Assembly: GCA_023974075.1 (NCBI GenBank) | Contig: CM043808.1 | Span: 17,901,572 to 17,965,571, forward strand | DNA length: 64,000 nt | DNA from: Chaenocephalus aceratus | Taxonomy: Eukaryota > Chordata > Actinopteri > Perciformes > Channichthyidae | Reading direction: 5' to 3' | In this document: one piece after another, positions 20,030 through 42,206 of the stretch | Numbering within the stretch: position 1 is the first letter of the stretch | How the letters are laid out: each line of letters opens with the position of its first letter | Notes under the pieces: generated by a model | The model's database searches: none | Told to the model about the DNA's origin: nothing | The model's input: the letters and a program-made list of their open reading frames with translations, nothing else | Made by a program: the position numbers and the translations under genes

Positions 20030-20984
20030 AAGCGGCGCTTGTTGTAGATGAGCTGCTGTAGTGAGGTCTTCCATGAAGAAACTCTGAAAATGTCTGTCAA
20101 AAATGTTGGCTGTGTTCCAATTTACACACAGGTAGATAAATAGAAAGTAACTGGCAATAATGTAACTTTTAATGCCAATAACATTTATTTCAATGTTTTA
20201 TATATTTAAGTGCATTAGCTCAGTGTTATCAGGTTATTACCTATTAAATAGGTCCTATTTGGTGCTTCTTAGCCTATTTAAGTATGCGTCTGTGCATTTG
20301 AAATATAAATGCCTCCCTTTTATTAATACAAGAACAGATTTAACTGGTGTTGAGTTCTTCAAAATGACTCCACCAGTTAACCACATCCTCCTGACACACC
20401 GTTTCACTACAGGGTCTCAGGCTACACATGGCATGTGCTATGAAGCAGGCCTGTGATTGGTCCGAATATCACCTCACTGCAGCAGACTGGGAGACTTCAA
20501 ACGATGACGTAGATCCACGTTTCCCCGCCGTCATAACACACAGTAGCTGCTGCTTCCTCCAGAGCTCTTTAAACTGAGACATTGTAGCGTAGTAATGTTG
20601 ATCTTATTTATCATTTAACATCTCGTATACATTTTTCACATGAATAACATAAACCATAGGTCAATTTTGTTTAGACAGATTTTTGCCCTATTTCACACAC
20701 TTTTGAATACACTATGACAAGTTTATTGTGGAGTAAATGAAGCACAATGTGTGGCTTTTGTTTTCACCTATGGGTTTCACGTACAATAATAACCACAAAA
20801 AACAATTCTGAATAGAAATAATACATTTGACGCAACCATCTAACTGCCCCGAGAAATGTAAACAAGTAGCTGTAATCGTGTTGCCACTGTGGCAGCGGAA
20901 ACGAGGAGTTTGGCAACTCAACGGCTCGACGCTGATTGGGCAGCCGGCGGGTTTGATGTGCATGATGTCATCCTCTGTCGAGCC

Positions 20985-21229
20985 TTGCTGCTGAGAGAGC
21001 GAGAGAAACAGAGGCGGTCAGAAGCAGAAATTAGTATCGCGTTGATTTAATAGTCCGTTTTTTCTGGCTGTAAGTCGGTGACAGCAAGTCGAGGGCTTAT
21101 CAAACACTCAGACATCACCTCTACTAGGAAAGGAGGCTCCTGTGATGTGTTGTTGAACTGTCATTCACCGCTGTGGGAACGGCAGGCTCAATGTGCTGGT
21201 AAAGGCTGTCAGCATATCAGCTATAGAAG
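20985..21229 (+). other. Candidate lpin1 non-coding first exon
   Basis: A GC-richer block precedes a consensus donor (AAG|GTAGGAG, intron starting at 21230). The lpin1 start codon lies in the exon beginning at 23834, and lipin genes usually have a separate 5' UTR exon. An upstream limit is not visible, and a second GTAAGT donor-like site at about 21072 is an alternative. This is inference. Confidence 0.35.
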
Positions 21230-23836
21230 GTAGGAGAACTGCTTTTAATGTATTTGAATGCACCTGCCTGTAGTGTCATTTTCATTTGTGGTTATCTACT
21301 ATATCTGTTACTACTGCTGTTTACTCATTTTATTTAGGCTTCTCGTCACTTGTAATTTATTTCTAACATGATCGATTTGCACTGTCAGGATATTGTGAGT
21401 CAGCTTTTTACCTACATCTATTGGATTTAGATTGGAAGTCCCTTAAATGTGTGGATGAGTTGGGAAAACTGAAGCAGATTGGTGTGAGGCAATGTTGTCT
21501 GTCTGCCATCTTTTTAATTAAACTCCACTCATCACCATCTGCTAAAGGTTGAGGCTTTTATTTTCTTAAATGATTACGAGGGGTGCACATCATATTGTGA
21601 CGGATTATGAGTGTAGTAGTATGAGTAAAAATGAAAGACAATCTCTGTAAAACATTATCTGCTGAGTGTCCCAACCAGAAACCAGCCTGCAAGGAAACAG
21701 CAGATTGTAAAACCGTGAAAACCAATGACAACACCACAGTTAAACATAAAACACTGTCTTTTTTAAAAATAGGGTTTCCCAAGGGCTCAGTTACGAACAC
21801 TTTCTTTGAAACCATGCAGTTCTGTCAGTGTTCTGTAAAAAAGACAAAGTATTTTTGGATGTGTGGCAGTGTTCACACAAAAAGTCTGTGCTTTGAAAAT
21901 CAGCTTGTTCTGTAACTAAATGTCCTCAGTGAAAGCAGAAATGAATATTTAAAGAGAGTTACTGTCAGGTCATTATAAGCGGAATTCAAGACTCAGACAT
22001 TGTTTATGGCTCATCAGCTGCTCTAAAAATAGCTCTCCCCTGTTTTTCTGCAAGGAGTCTGTTCTCGTGTTCACATACTCAGAGGGAAAGGGGATATGGT
22101 GGCATTATTGTTTCTCTGTTGCTGCAACATTTTGGGGGCCCAGTGCCAACTGAGTCAAGGGCAGACCCCCTTCTCTTATTGCAAACCCCAAGGAGTCTCC
22201 AAAGCTATGCAAATGGCATTTATCTCATGATTAATGTAATAATTAATTATGAGCTTAAATACTCTTTAGATGGTTTTTAGTTCATTTCCTTACCTTCTTT
22301 ACTTCACCTGATGCACTTAGCGGTTTCATTTAGACTCACAACTCGTGTCGTCACTGATTTATTGAAAGGATAGAGACAAACACAGAAACATGTTCACCTT
22401 GAAAGCATTTGTTTTGCTTGTTCCAGTAACGTAAGAACAGAAAGCGGCTTGTAAGTCTTGATTACGTAATGAACTAGAGGACAAAACAACACAACTAAGG
22501 GGAAGTGTGTGTACATGCTTTAAAGCCTGTGAAAACCTGGATTTTTGAAATATATTTCTCAGAAACGACTCGATAATTTGCTTCAACTGGATAGTGTGTT
22601 GTGGTTTGATCGGATAAGATAGTTCCAGAAATGTAGAATATCCAAAACTGTTATAACATGTGGAATACATCTGTTTGTTTATGTGGGAGTCCCTCAATAA
22701 CATACAGATAATACGTTTTGGAGATCTTTGAGGACTGAACTTCACACAGATGTGATGCTTACCTTTTCTATTGAACTGTTTAAACTATGACACACTCAGA
22801 CAATTGTGTTCAGTGTAGTTCTTGTGTAAAGGCATTCTTTACCTTAAGTGGACATTCACATTGTTGACATTCACTCGTGTCTCAGGAAGCTTACGTGTTC
22901 TCAGTATTTCCTGTGACGCCTCAGCTCAGCCAACTCACAACCGGGACAGTTATGACATCACATTCGCAACACGAGTACTCGACTGGTCTAACTTGGTTTG
23001 TCCTTTGACCTCTGTCGTCGGGGGCTGCAGAATAAAAAACAGTCGGATAGGATTTCCAGAAAAGGGGAGAAGAGGGTTTTTCTACAGAGTGTAGGCCAAT
23101 GCATCCTGGGAGAAACTAAATGACAAGTACTGAACAGGAACCAGCCTCCATGTCCTCTTTCCTTTGACAGTGCAGCTCCAAATCTGACTTCAGATCAGAG
23201 AATTATATTAGAATAACTTCACCCCCATGCCCTCAGAGGAAGAGTCGTACGTACGTGGTTTGATTGACGGACTGAAGAATGGCCCTGCAGATGCCGGGTC
23301 ATAAACACCTCCTCCAATAACAGTTGACTGAGTTCGAGGAAGCTTCGTGGGGCTTAGTGATGAACATAGTATATCCATTTCTCCACCACTGTTACCTTGA
23401 AGAAAACTTGTTGTGTCACTGCCTTCACGGTGAATGAAGAATCGAAAGAACGAGAAAATGTGTGTAATACTTCCAGTGTGGAAGTGTTCTGAATTGTAAA
23501 GTGATGGATAGGATAAATGAGACTTGGTTGATTCTGCCCAATTATGTGAGAGTTGGTAAATAGAGGTTTTGATATAGTTGTACTGTTTTTAAAAGGCGCA
23601 CCCTATTACCCATCTTTTTAGTTTTCGTTCACCATCGAGCCATGCTATAAAATCCAAGTTTTATTCCCAAATTCAAAGTAACACAAGGTCAGTAATTGCT
23701 AGAAATATGATCATTTTTGGTGGTGACATTTCCTTCAAGTAGCAAATGCAGGCCTTTAAGTTTGGATGTAGTTGCAGTTTTAACGTCATTCATTTCGTCC
23801 CTTCTTTCAATGTTCCCTCCACCAGACCCGCAGACG

Positions 23837-33082
<9,246 letters not shown>

Positions 33083-33520
33083 CCGCCCGTGGCCTGCTGA
33101 GCACTGACATGTGTGTGATTTTATTTTTTTGTAGAAGATCGAGCACTTTGAGGGCACAGCAGGGGCCACTTGTTAAATCTGCTGTGAAAACTCTTATAAC
33201 GCACTTTTATGAGAAAGATGGCCTCCGTAGCTTTCTGACTAGATGTATATGAGAAATTATAGTAATTTATTCAGGCAGCTTAGTACATATATCATTTTCG
33301 AGTGAGTGTTGATATTCTTTCAGTAGCTATAGACCTTTTATATGAGGTATGTATGTGGAGAGTGACATAATGTATTTATGGAATCAGTGCATCAAACAGA
33401 ACAAAGCCACTCTGTTGCCACAGCAGAGAGCGAGTTATTTCAACTTGTGACAAATAGTAGATGCAGAATTTATTTTCTTACTCTGAAGATTGAGACTGTT
33501 ACAGATCCTCAGCATGGAAA

Positions 33521-33523
33521 TGC

Positions 33524-33565
<42 letters not shown>
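33521..33565. repeat. (TA)n microsatellite
   Basis: Alternating TA tract of about 44 bases in the lpin1 3' UTR. Confidence 0.95.
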
Positions 33566-33567
<2 letters not shown>

Positions 33568-34324
33568 GCATGCTGATACTTACTTAAATGCAACATATAA
33601 TGTTATCTATTATTTTGTTTGAAAGAAATCAGTCAAGTCAGTATTAGGTGTATGTGAAGGGAGACACTACAGGAAAAACATTTAAATGAATGGATATCAT
33701 AATGAAACATCCCATCCAAGTTTTCAGTATTACGAGTTTTCTGAAAAGTTTAAATATGCAAATGAGGCATTATCCAATGGTGGAATTTTGTGGATTTAGA
33801 AAACATGTGCAGATGAAAATAGACAAAATGAAGATAAACATTTAAATGTGTATTTAGGATTTTCTTTCCAAAAATGTCATAAGCAAAAGGTAATGTAAGC
33901 TAAATAGCCCAAACTCTAAACTGACCAGGAAAGGTTTTGCCTGTAGTGTCCAGCCTTAAGAAGTATAACAGAACACAATGAAAAAATGAATGAATGAATG
34001 TAACTGTAACTTGACTTATCTTGACAGAGGTCATGTTATGAATATGGTTTAAAAATGAATATGTATTGTTGAAGCAAAGTGACCAGACAGGAAAACAAAA
34101 AGCACAACCCTTTTAATGGTCAAAATAACAATTGTCTTTTTCTCAAAAAAAGAAAATCAAGAGTATCTGTGAGAGGAATCATTTTTATTTTTCTATTGAA
34201 ATCACAGTGATCACATTTATGGTGACCTTCACCAAACACCCATAAATGTATCCAGTCACAGATAACAAAACAAGTCTATGATACTGTCAGCTCATGTATA
34301 TGTTGTTCCATACATGCCATTAAG

Positions 34325-34530
34325 TATATCTTATTTATTACATGTTACTTGTTAGACGCTTTTATCCAAAGCGACTTACATACTCAATACTGTGGACAAT
34401 CCACACAGGAGCAATTTGAGGTGAAGTGTCTTGCCCAGGGACACAACGACATGCTGACTGCAGTGGGGTTTGAACCTGTGACCACCTGATCCGAGCACCA
34501 ACGCTCTATCCACTGCGCCACACGCCTCCC
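34325..34530 (-). mobile_element. tRNA-derived SINE, minus strand
   Basis: Read on the minus strand it starts with a tRNA-like head, 'GTGGCGCAGTGGATAGAGCG' (A box) and 'GGTTCAAACCCC' (B box). A body follows with 'gtgtccctgggcaagac' and ends 'gtaagtcgctttggataaaa'. A second copy of the same family lies at 36180-36380. Polymerase III boxes are present but it is not a functional tRNA: there is no intact acceptor stem. Confidence 0.85.
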
Positions 34531-36179
34531 TGCATACTGATATAATCCATACATTGTTTTTAATACAAAACCCAAGTCTGGAAACCCTCAAACAATTGAA
34601 AAGTGATCCTTAATTCTTACATAATACCACAGATGACCTGAGGTCATACAGTACATGAGCAGGAGCTGTAATCATGTTGACCTGCCTTGTGTATCAGTGA
34701 ACACCTCCACAGTATTGCCATATTGAGTAAGTGAGTTTGTGTATATAATACTTTATTATTCTTTCTGTGAAAGAGCTAAAAAGAAAAGCCTGAAAACGTA
34801 TTATATTTACCTTGACTGTGAACAAAATGATCAATAATTTGTTCATGTACCCCCTCCGTACTTTCTCTTGACCAGTTCACTGTTAAATGTAATTTAACTC
34901 AATAAAAAAGCCTTGGTACAGCAGCGAGTGTGTGTGTCAAACTTTCTGCAGGACAACTATTCATTCACATGAGTAGAGCGGTGGGAGAAGTATTCAGATG
35001 CTTTGCTTGAGTAAAAGTTATACCAGAGTGAAAAAAACCGTATACAAATATCCTGCATTCAGAACCTCAGTTGAGTTAACCTAGTACTGCTAAGTAGGAT
35101 TAATTTTTATGTTACATTTCCCTTACTCCTTTACTTACTGTTTGGTAGAAATAGGGTTGGGTGTCGTTGAATTTCCACGATTCTGATTCCGATTCCGATT
35201 CTACTTTTCGATTCCGGTTCTTAACGGTCCTCAATTCCGATTATTTGAGGGGCAGGGTAAAAACATGATTCATGCTTCTTCCACCAAAAAAATTACTGTT
35301 TATATTCACTGCTATGTAACTGTAACCTGAGAACCACCGAAGCTACAACAGTGCAACAGTCCAACTTTTAAAAAACAGTTCTTGTTGAGAAAAACAAGCA
35401 TATCTGCCTTCTCAGGCATACCGGGAAGAAATGTTTGAACATTTTAAAGTAAAATGCTTCAATCTGGTGAACTTTAAGCAGAATGACTAGAGAGTAGATC
35501 TAGGGGGTACAACTCTAAACACCCATATGAAAAAGATCGGTTTACATTTGAATAATTAATTAAGTATGTGAACATAACCAATAACCTACCATAGCCAAAA
35601 ACAAATACATGTAACGTATTTTATTTTTGTTGTTCATTCATATCTTATTTTACTATTTTATTTATGCATATTTTTGTATCTCTCCAGTTTAAAACGATAT
35701 GTCTGGTTTACTGTCCTATATACATTGGAATGATTTCAAACCTGTTTTATCCCAATAATTATAAAGGAGTGCCTTGGAAATAATGTGTTTACATAAATTG
35801 TGATCAAAACGTTTGAGACCCACTGAGATAACTTAGACTAAAGTGAATTATCTAAACACTGAGTCCTTTACCTCACTGAGCTGTAGTTATCAGCCTCTCA
35901 GTCTGACTGGAGAGCAGTGGCGGTTCTAGACCAATTTGACTGGGGGGGCCACTGGGGGGCCAGTTATTTTCTGAGGGGGGCACAATAAATACAGGACGAA
36001 AAAGAGAACTAGACAGTATGAAGTAATTGGGCATAAGAAAACAATGCAATACAGTTATTGGTATTTGTTTCAGTACACTTATTTATTTCAGATATATCTT
36101 ATAGTTATTACTGTTAGCTTCAGCTTAAGTTATAGTACCATTTTTGCACTAACACCATATCATATTTATATTACATTAC

Positions 36180-36380
36180 AGCATCTAACATGTCACTTGT
36201 TAGACGCTTTTATCCAAAGCGACTAACATACTCAATACTGTGGGCAATCCCCACAGGAGCACTTTGGGGTGAAGTGTCTTGTCCAGGGACACAACGACAT
36301 GCTGACTGCAGTGGGGTTTGAACCTGTGACCCCCTGATCCGAACACCTACAGACAACCCACTACGCCACACGCCTCCCAT
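36180..36380 (-). mobile_element. tRNA-derived SINE, minus strand, second copy
   Basis: The same family as the copy at 34325, with B box GGTTCAAACCCC and the tail 'gtcgctttggataaaa'. It has more substitutions in the A box. It sits inside the hAT remnant and is therefore younger than it. Confidence 0.85.
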
Positions 36381-36392
36381 ATTTTTATAAAA

Positions 36393-36955
36393 ATAAAGGC
36401 AATGAACAGTTACATCTCTACTTTACATAAGGGTGTCTGCATCCAAGGCTGTTGTTTCCTTCCCAAAATCTCACATTACAGCAACAAAATCTTGCGGTTT
36501 TTGGCAAACCGATCAACAAGTTTACGCAACAAGAGTACCAGAAAATATACATTTTTAAATCCGCAGAAAAGGATTTAATGTAAAAGTCTACAAATCTTAA
36601 ATGTTGACTTTAAATGAAATAAAATACATGGATATAGATAGAAAACATAGATTTCAGATGTATTATTTCCCATAAGCACAGACACGTAGGCTATTTAACA
36701 AACATGAAGACTGAATACAGAATGCACACCTGTTCTGCACGCGCACTAATCAGTTTCGTCTATTCCGTCACATTTCTAATAAACGTGATATCTGGAAAAC
36801 ACACAGATTTACATATAAAAATAAAGGCAATGAACAGTTACATCTCTACTTTACATAAGGGTGTCTGCATCCCAGGCTGTAGTTTCCTTCCAAAAATGTC
36901 ACATTACAGCAACAAAATCCTGCGGTCTTTGTGATTTTTGGCAAACCGATCAACA
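36393..36955. repeat. 130-bp direct duplication inside the hAT remnant
   Basis: The segment 'aaaataaaggcaatgaacag' through 'cagcaacaaaatc' at 36393-36515 recurs at about 36815-36945, a 422-base offset, with a few differences. The second copy continues into the end of the transposase frame, so the first copy is the duplicate. The SINE lies immediately left of the first copy. Confidence 0.8.
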
Positions 36956-37861
36956 AATAAGTCAAGATTCAAAGCCTTTGACCTCCTTGACTCAATACTA
37001 AGCAGACCCAGATTGCTCAGTCTCTCATCAGTGATGGTGGATCTGAGAAAAGTTTTGACCAGCTTCAATGTAGAAAAACTACGCTCACAGGAAGCAGAAC
37101 TGACTGGGATTGCGACTGCTATTTTGCAGAGTCTGAAGAGCTCAAAAAACACTTCTTTATAAGGCTCAATGAACTGAACAAGCTCCACTGTACTATCAGG
37201 TCTCTGCATCCCAGTCTTTATTTTCCTATCTAAAATTCTGCTGAACTGATGGAGCTCATGCCCCAAGTCCTCAATATTTGCATCAGACAACTGAGCAAAT
37301 GAAAACAGAGTTGTCTCCTTCAGAAATGCATTACTTTTGGGGTTAAGAGCTTGGATGCTATTCATCATGTCACAGTTTGTGTTTGAAAACCGTCTATTAA
37401 GCTCATTGAGCATCTGATCAATGACAGGTTAGAAAAAGGCTGTACGAAGCCCGTGTTTCTGTCTCCCTCTGTCCAACAGTAGTCAGTACGAAGCTTTCAG
37501 CAAGTTTAGAGCTCAGTCGTTTTTGTCGTTTTGCTGCTGGCTGTATTGCAGTATCACATTGCTCAGAAATGTTCAACACTTCATCCCACAAGTTATCAAA
37601 AAATGACTCCTGCCTGAAGTCATTCAATGTCTGAACTAAAGATCCAACTAAATCCACAGCCTTTGAAAGGTCAAGGGATGAAGACTGTAACATGTCAGAG
37701 AGAAATGTTGTTTCTGCTAATACTTTATGGAGTGTTACAAGATGCACAATGAATTCTAGATCCAACTGTGCCAGCAGACCACGTGCCTCAATAGATCTCT
37801 CACCATTGCGTTCTTGGGCTATGTCTTGCAGTACTCGCTTGAGGGCCGGTAATCTATCCAT
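36904..37861 (-). pseudogene. hAT transposase C-terminal remnant
   Basis: Two open segments (37861-37418 and 37413-36904) lie in different frames and join at a single-base lesion near 37425. The downstream part ends with the hAT dimerisation signature SSASCERSFSTLKLVKTFLR followed by RLSNLGLLSIE. The upstream part has conserved leucine-rich text of the ZMYM/hAT transposase type. The BED zinc finger and catalytic N-terminal half are absent. The remaining 320 residues compare with about 600-800 in full transposases. It is a dead copy. Confidence 0.85.
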
Positions 37862-37954
37862 AATGTTAATGTTTCCATTATGCTACAATGATGGGGAGTT
37901 GTCTTTTCTCTTACTGTGCCACAGAACAACACAAACACTTGTATTTTTATTGTT

Positions 37955-38093
37955 ATTATTTTTAAAGTAAAGTAACTTGTTACTAGTTACTTTTATAATT
38001 TAGTAACTAATAAAGTAACTTGTTACTTTGTTGAGAGCAGTAACTATAAACTATTACTAGTTACTTTTTAAAGTAACTTGCCCAACACTGGTA
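37955..38093. mobile_element. Small MITE-like fragment
   Basis: Repeated TAACTAGTTAC/AAGTAACTTG words end at 'aagtaacttgcccaacactg', the usual terminus of a common fish MITE. It is nested in the hAT remnant. Confidence 0.45.
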
Positions 38094-38978
38094 ATAAATC
38101 ATCATTTTTTTTTTTTTCACTTTTCATTTTTAGGGGGGCCACAGGCCAGTGTTAGGGGGGCACTGGCCTGTGAAACCACGCCAGACTTTCCAAAACTGGA
38201 ATCGAAGGCCCCCCCAGAACTACACATGCTGGCTATTGTGTTTCGCAAAATGTTCTATGGGACGTCTCTACTGAACGTTTTCGTTTTCCCCACAATTAGA
38301 AGTTGCCAGTATTAAACACATTGGTGTTATCAAATGTAAAACATATAATTAATAAATGGGTGAAAATCGCTTGTGTCCATATAATGCGCAGCATTAATAT
38401 ATACCCACATGACAGCTCATTGTTACTTTGTAATTCTACTCCACGACAATTCAGAGGTTAACCTGGTATTTTTACTCCACTGCATTTATTTGAGTTACTT
38501 TGCAGATTCTGATAATAAAAGTATATTCATTACTCGTTATTCTCTACTAATAGTTAATTAAAGACTGTATATTATGGCTATTTTGCACATCCCTTTCAAG
38601 ATTTTCAAAGGTTTATTGACATATTATATACACAACTACGGTGTAGTTATGCAATGAATTAAACACTTGGGTCACAGGTTCCTCAACAGTGCATTACAAG
38701 ACATCTATCAATATGTGTGTACCTCCACCATTAAACATATTCATATTCTGCACATTTCTTATTCTATCTACATACATAAGAGTATAATTCATATGTATAA
38801 TATCAGTTAAAATAAGTGCTTCAACATAGTTAACATTGCAGGAAAGCAATATATTAGACGTTAAGTACTTTGTCAGGCTTAATATTTATCTGTAGATAGA
38901 TACCCCCAAAGTTTTTTTCTTATTTAAAAGAAGACCTTAATCTGTTATTTAATGTTTAAATAAAGGTTAATTCGTTTT

Positions 38979-41660
38979 TCTGTTTTGCACCTCCTCCTAT
39001 TAATATCTTTGTACATCCTGCACTAAACTGTTTTATTGTAGAGATCACTTATAGTATCTTCTTGATTTTTTATATTCTATATTTCTATCACAGACCTTCT
39101 ACTTTCCCCCTATGAAAGTATGTACTCTTCATATTTGTATTCAAATATTCAAATAATATTTGATGAAAAAATATTAAGAGTACATTATTGTTTTTATGTG
39201 TTATATAACACATAAAAACAATAATTCAATAACGTGCTTTAACTACTAGGCGGTGCACACAAGGTACACACAGCCATAATAACTTTGTATTATTAGTGTA
39301 GGACACGTTTTATTCATGCTTTCACATAATTTTACAGCATATTGCTATACTATTTCAGACTCAGTATTTACATTCTTACATTCAAAGAAAATCAGTAATA
39401 TCTTTAAAAACTACAGTCCTTTTATATCAGCTGTGCACCGTTATGGTGTAAATATAACTATCTGTGAATTAGATCAAATGTAAAAGTCAGCCGAATTAGT
39501 GTTGATACTGCAAGGAGACGTATTGTGTGAAGAGAAATTGAAGATGTTGTTTAATTGTTGAATATATTTATGATTCACGTCAAGTATTCAGTTTCGGCGG
39601 CATTTTCTCAGTTTTTCCAAAGGTCTTCTCATCAGGGCTCTATAAATAAAGAACTACGGCAGATCTGTAATATACAATGCAGCCGAACCGTGCTATTACA
39701 ATGCCGTTATGTGATGACTTTCAAAGAGAAAAGCAAGAACATTCGGAATTAAGTATTATTTTATTCTTTTAAAATGTTTTCCGGATTTCATATCATATAA
39801 ACACCAAATCCCAGCATGCATTGCGGCTAGAACATCCAATAAACGAGCTTAAAACCATAGCTGAGGATCTTGGGTAATCGCTCGAAATGCCTACGTCTGT
39901 TTCCGGTTATATTTATTTTGAAATTCAGTTCCTGACGGACGCCAAAAAAGCCCGAGATTATGGAATTAAACCAATAAATAAAAGCAAGGATAATTGAGTG
40001 TTATTGGTGAGTAAATAACAGTGTGTTATTTTGAAAAGAATAACAAATTAGAAGGAAAAAAAGATTTAAAAAATACAGATTTCAGTATCCTGAGGCTCTG
40101 AGCCCCATTTATTTTCCTCACAGACGGCAACAAAAGTCCGAAATTATACGATTTCAAATAAAAGCAATAACTGTGGCTTGATATTGAGTAAGAACATGTT
40201 TTTATGAACCACACAGCTTCCGGTCTTCCTCGACGAAAAAGACGTGCTGCAGGCAGTAGAAATACATTGCTTTTAAAATCGTGCTGTGCAACACGAAAAA
40301 AAGAGGCACATCGTGTTGGTGAACACGAATCAATAGATTAAAAATCGTGTTAGTTTGTCTGTTTTGCACATCCTCATATTAATATCTTTGTGCATCGTGC
40401 ACTAAACTGTTTTTTTATTGTAGAGATCACTTACAGTATCTTCTTGATTTTTTTATATTCTATACTTCTGTCATTGACCTTCTACTTTCCTCCTATGAAA
40501 GTATGTACTCTTAATATTCTTTTCATCAAATAACATTATTCAACAAAAATAACATTATTCAACAAAAATAATTCAATAACGTGCTTTAACCACTAGGCGG
40601 TGCACACAAGGTACACACAGTATACTAATAATAACTTTGTATTATTAGTGTAGGACACTTATGTATGTATAACATCTGAAGATGTGTAGTTTTATTCATG
40701 TTTTTACATAATTTTACAGGATATTGCTATACTATTTATCATGCTTTACTTCTACACATTAATATCTGATTTGTAAAACATCACAGACAGAAAGCCATAT
40801 CCGTCATTTAATGGTCAGCTATTGAAATTGTGATTCCATAGATGTGTCTCCCATCACCCACATTCCCTGACTATTCTCTCAACGCAGTATTTACATTCTT
40901 ATATTCAAAGAAAATCAGTAATATCTTTAAAAACTACAAGTCCTTTTCTATCAGCTGTGCACCGTTATGGTGTAAATATAACCTATACCAATTGGATCAA
41001 ATATAAAAGTCAGCCGAATTAGTAATGATACTGCAAGGAGACGTATTTTGTGAAAAGAAATGCAAGGTGCTGTTTAATTGTTGATATATTTATGATCCAC
41101 GTCACATATTCAGTTTTGGCGGCAGTTCTCCTGTTTGTCCAGAAGTCTTCTCATCAGGGCTCTATAAATAAAGAACTACAGCAGATGTGTAATATTTAAT
41201 GCAGCCGAACTGTGTATTACAATGCCGTTATGTGATGACTTTCAAAGAGAAAAGCAAGAACACTCGGAATAAAGTATTATTATTATTTATTTTTTTCGGA
41301 TATCATATTGCATTAACATCATATCCCAACATGCATTGCGGCTAAACATCCAATCAACGAGCTTCAAGCTGAGGATCTTGGGTAATCTGTTCAGTGGGTT
41401 TGTGTGTATCCTCAAAATGTCCCTTATAGGCCTACGTCTGTTTCGGGTGACTTTATTTACGGCTAAAAAGCATGCTAAAAAGCCCAAGATTATAGAATTA
41501 AACGAATAAATAAAACAAGGATAATTGTGTGTTATCGTTGAGTAAATAAGGAAAAAAGATTTTCAAAAATACAGATTTCAGTATTTTGAGGCTCGAAGCC
41601 CCATTTCTTTTCCTCACAGACGGGAAAAAAGTCCGACATTATACGATTTAAAATGAAAAA
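38979..41660. repeat. Large two-copy direct repeat, about 1.2-1.3 kb units
   Basis: Unit 1 (about 38979-40165) and unit 2 (about 40359-41660) share text in the same order. Shared blocks include 'tattgtagagatcactta', 'ctatgaaagtatgtactctt', 'ctaggcggtgcacacaagg', 'aatctttaaaaactac'-type text, 'gatgactttcaaagagaaaa' and 'catgcattgcggct'. The offset drifts from about 1379 to 1500-1520 because unit 2 gained sequence. No open frame is shared, so this looks like a duplicated non-coding repeat unit inside the composite insertion. Confidence 0.85.
39184..39225. repeat. Perfect 42-bp palindrome
   Basis: Arms of 21 bases meet with no spacer: the first arm ends 'atgtgttat' and the second begins 'ataacacat'. 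Every base pairs. It lies in unit 1 of the large duplication, and unit 2 lacks it. Confidence 0.95.
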
Positions 41661-42060
41661 CATAAAACACTGGCATGTAATTTACGTTAGAATAAATAGA
41701 ATGGTTTTGAATAATAGATGAGAGTAAAATCTACGTCACTTTACAGCCCCGCCCAGTTTTGGGGAAACCAACGGTGTCATTTGAACGGCGATCAAGCCTG
41801 AAGTCACAGAGATCTTCTGTAACTGTCCTTTCTTCTTAGAGGAAGTACAGAAACACGTAACTCTGGATTTGTTTTAATGTTTGTGCTGCAATAAACGACA
41901 CAGCCGCTTTTTGGCATGTTAAAAAATATTATTTTGTGCCTCGCTCATGAGAGTAACAGCTGGCGAAATTACAGCCTCGCCTACTGATTTCAAATGTGTG
42001 CTCTAAAATGATATTTATAAATGACTATTATCATTATTATAAGCAAGACAATAAATGGCA

Positions 42061-42206
42061 AAGATATGTAGAAAATAAACGTATTTAAGATACGTTCATA
42101 AGAAACGTAACGTGGGAGAAAATATGCTTCTAGAAGATATGTAGAAAATAAACGTATTTGAGATACGTTCATAACGAACGTAACGTGGAAGAAAATACAT
42201 TTCTAG
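42061..42206. repeat. Two-copy 73-bp tandem repeat
   Basis: The unit 'aagatatgtagaaaataaac' through 'acgtaacgtgg' and 'ttctag' occurs twice back to back with about ten differences. It is rich in ACGT words. Confidence 0.9.

Larger units (their letters stand above)
33083..34925 (+). other. lpin1 3' UTR with polyA signal
   Basis: Sequence after the TGA continues to AATAAA at 34901-34906, with cleavage expected 10-25 bases later near 'gtgtgtgtg', a GU-rich element. A (TA)n tract lies at 33521-33565 and a reversed SINE at 34325-34530. The UTR end is inferred from the single strong signal. Confidence 0.65.
35915..38230 (-). mobile_element. Nested hAT element with transposase remnant
   Basis: The left end is CAGTGGCGGTTCTAGACC followed by GGGGGGGCCACTGGGGGG. 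The right end has the mirrored cccccccagaac but a decayed terminus. The transposase frame inside is on the minus strand. It interrupts the outer composite element just after 'actggagag', so it inserted later. A SINE and a 130-bp direct duplication lie inside it. The right boundary is approximate. Confidence 0.7.

Noticed and set aside
34430..34530. tRNA gene with A and B boxes
   Set aside because: The cloverleaf is incomplete and the sequence continues into a SINE body repeated at 36.2 kb.
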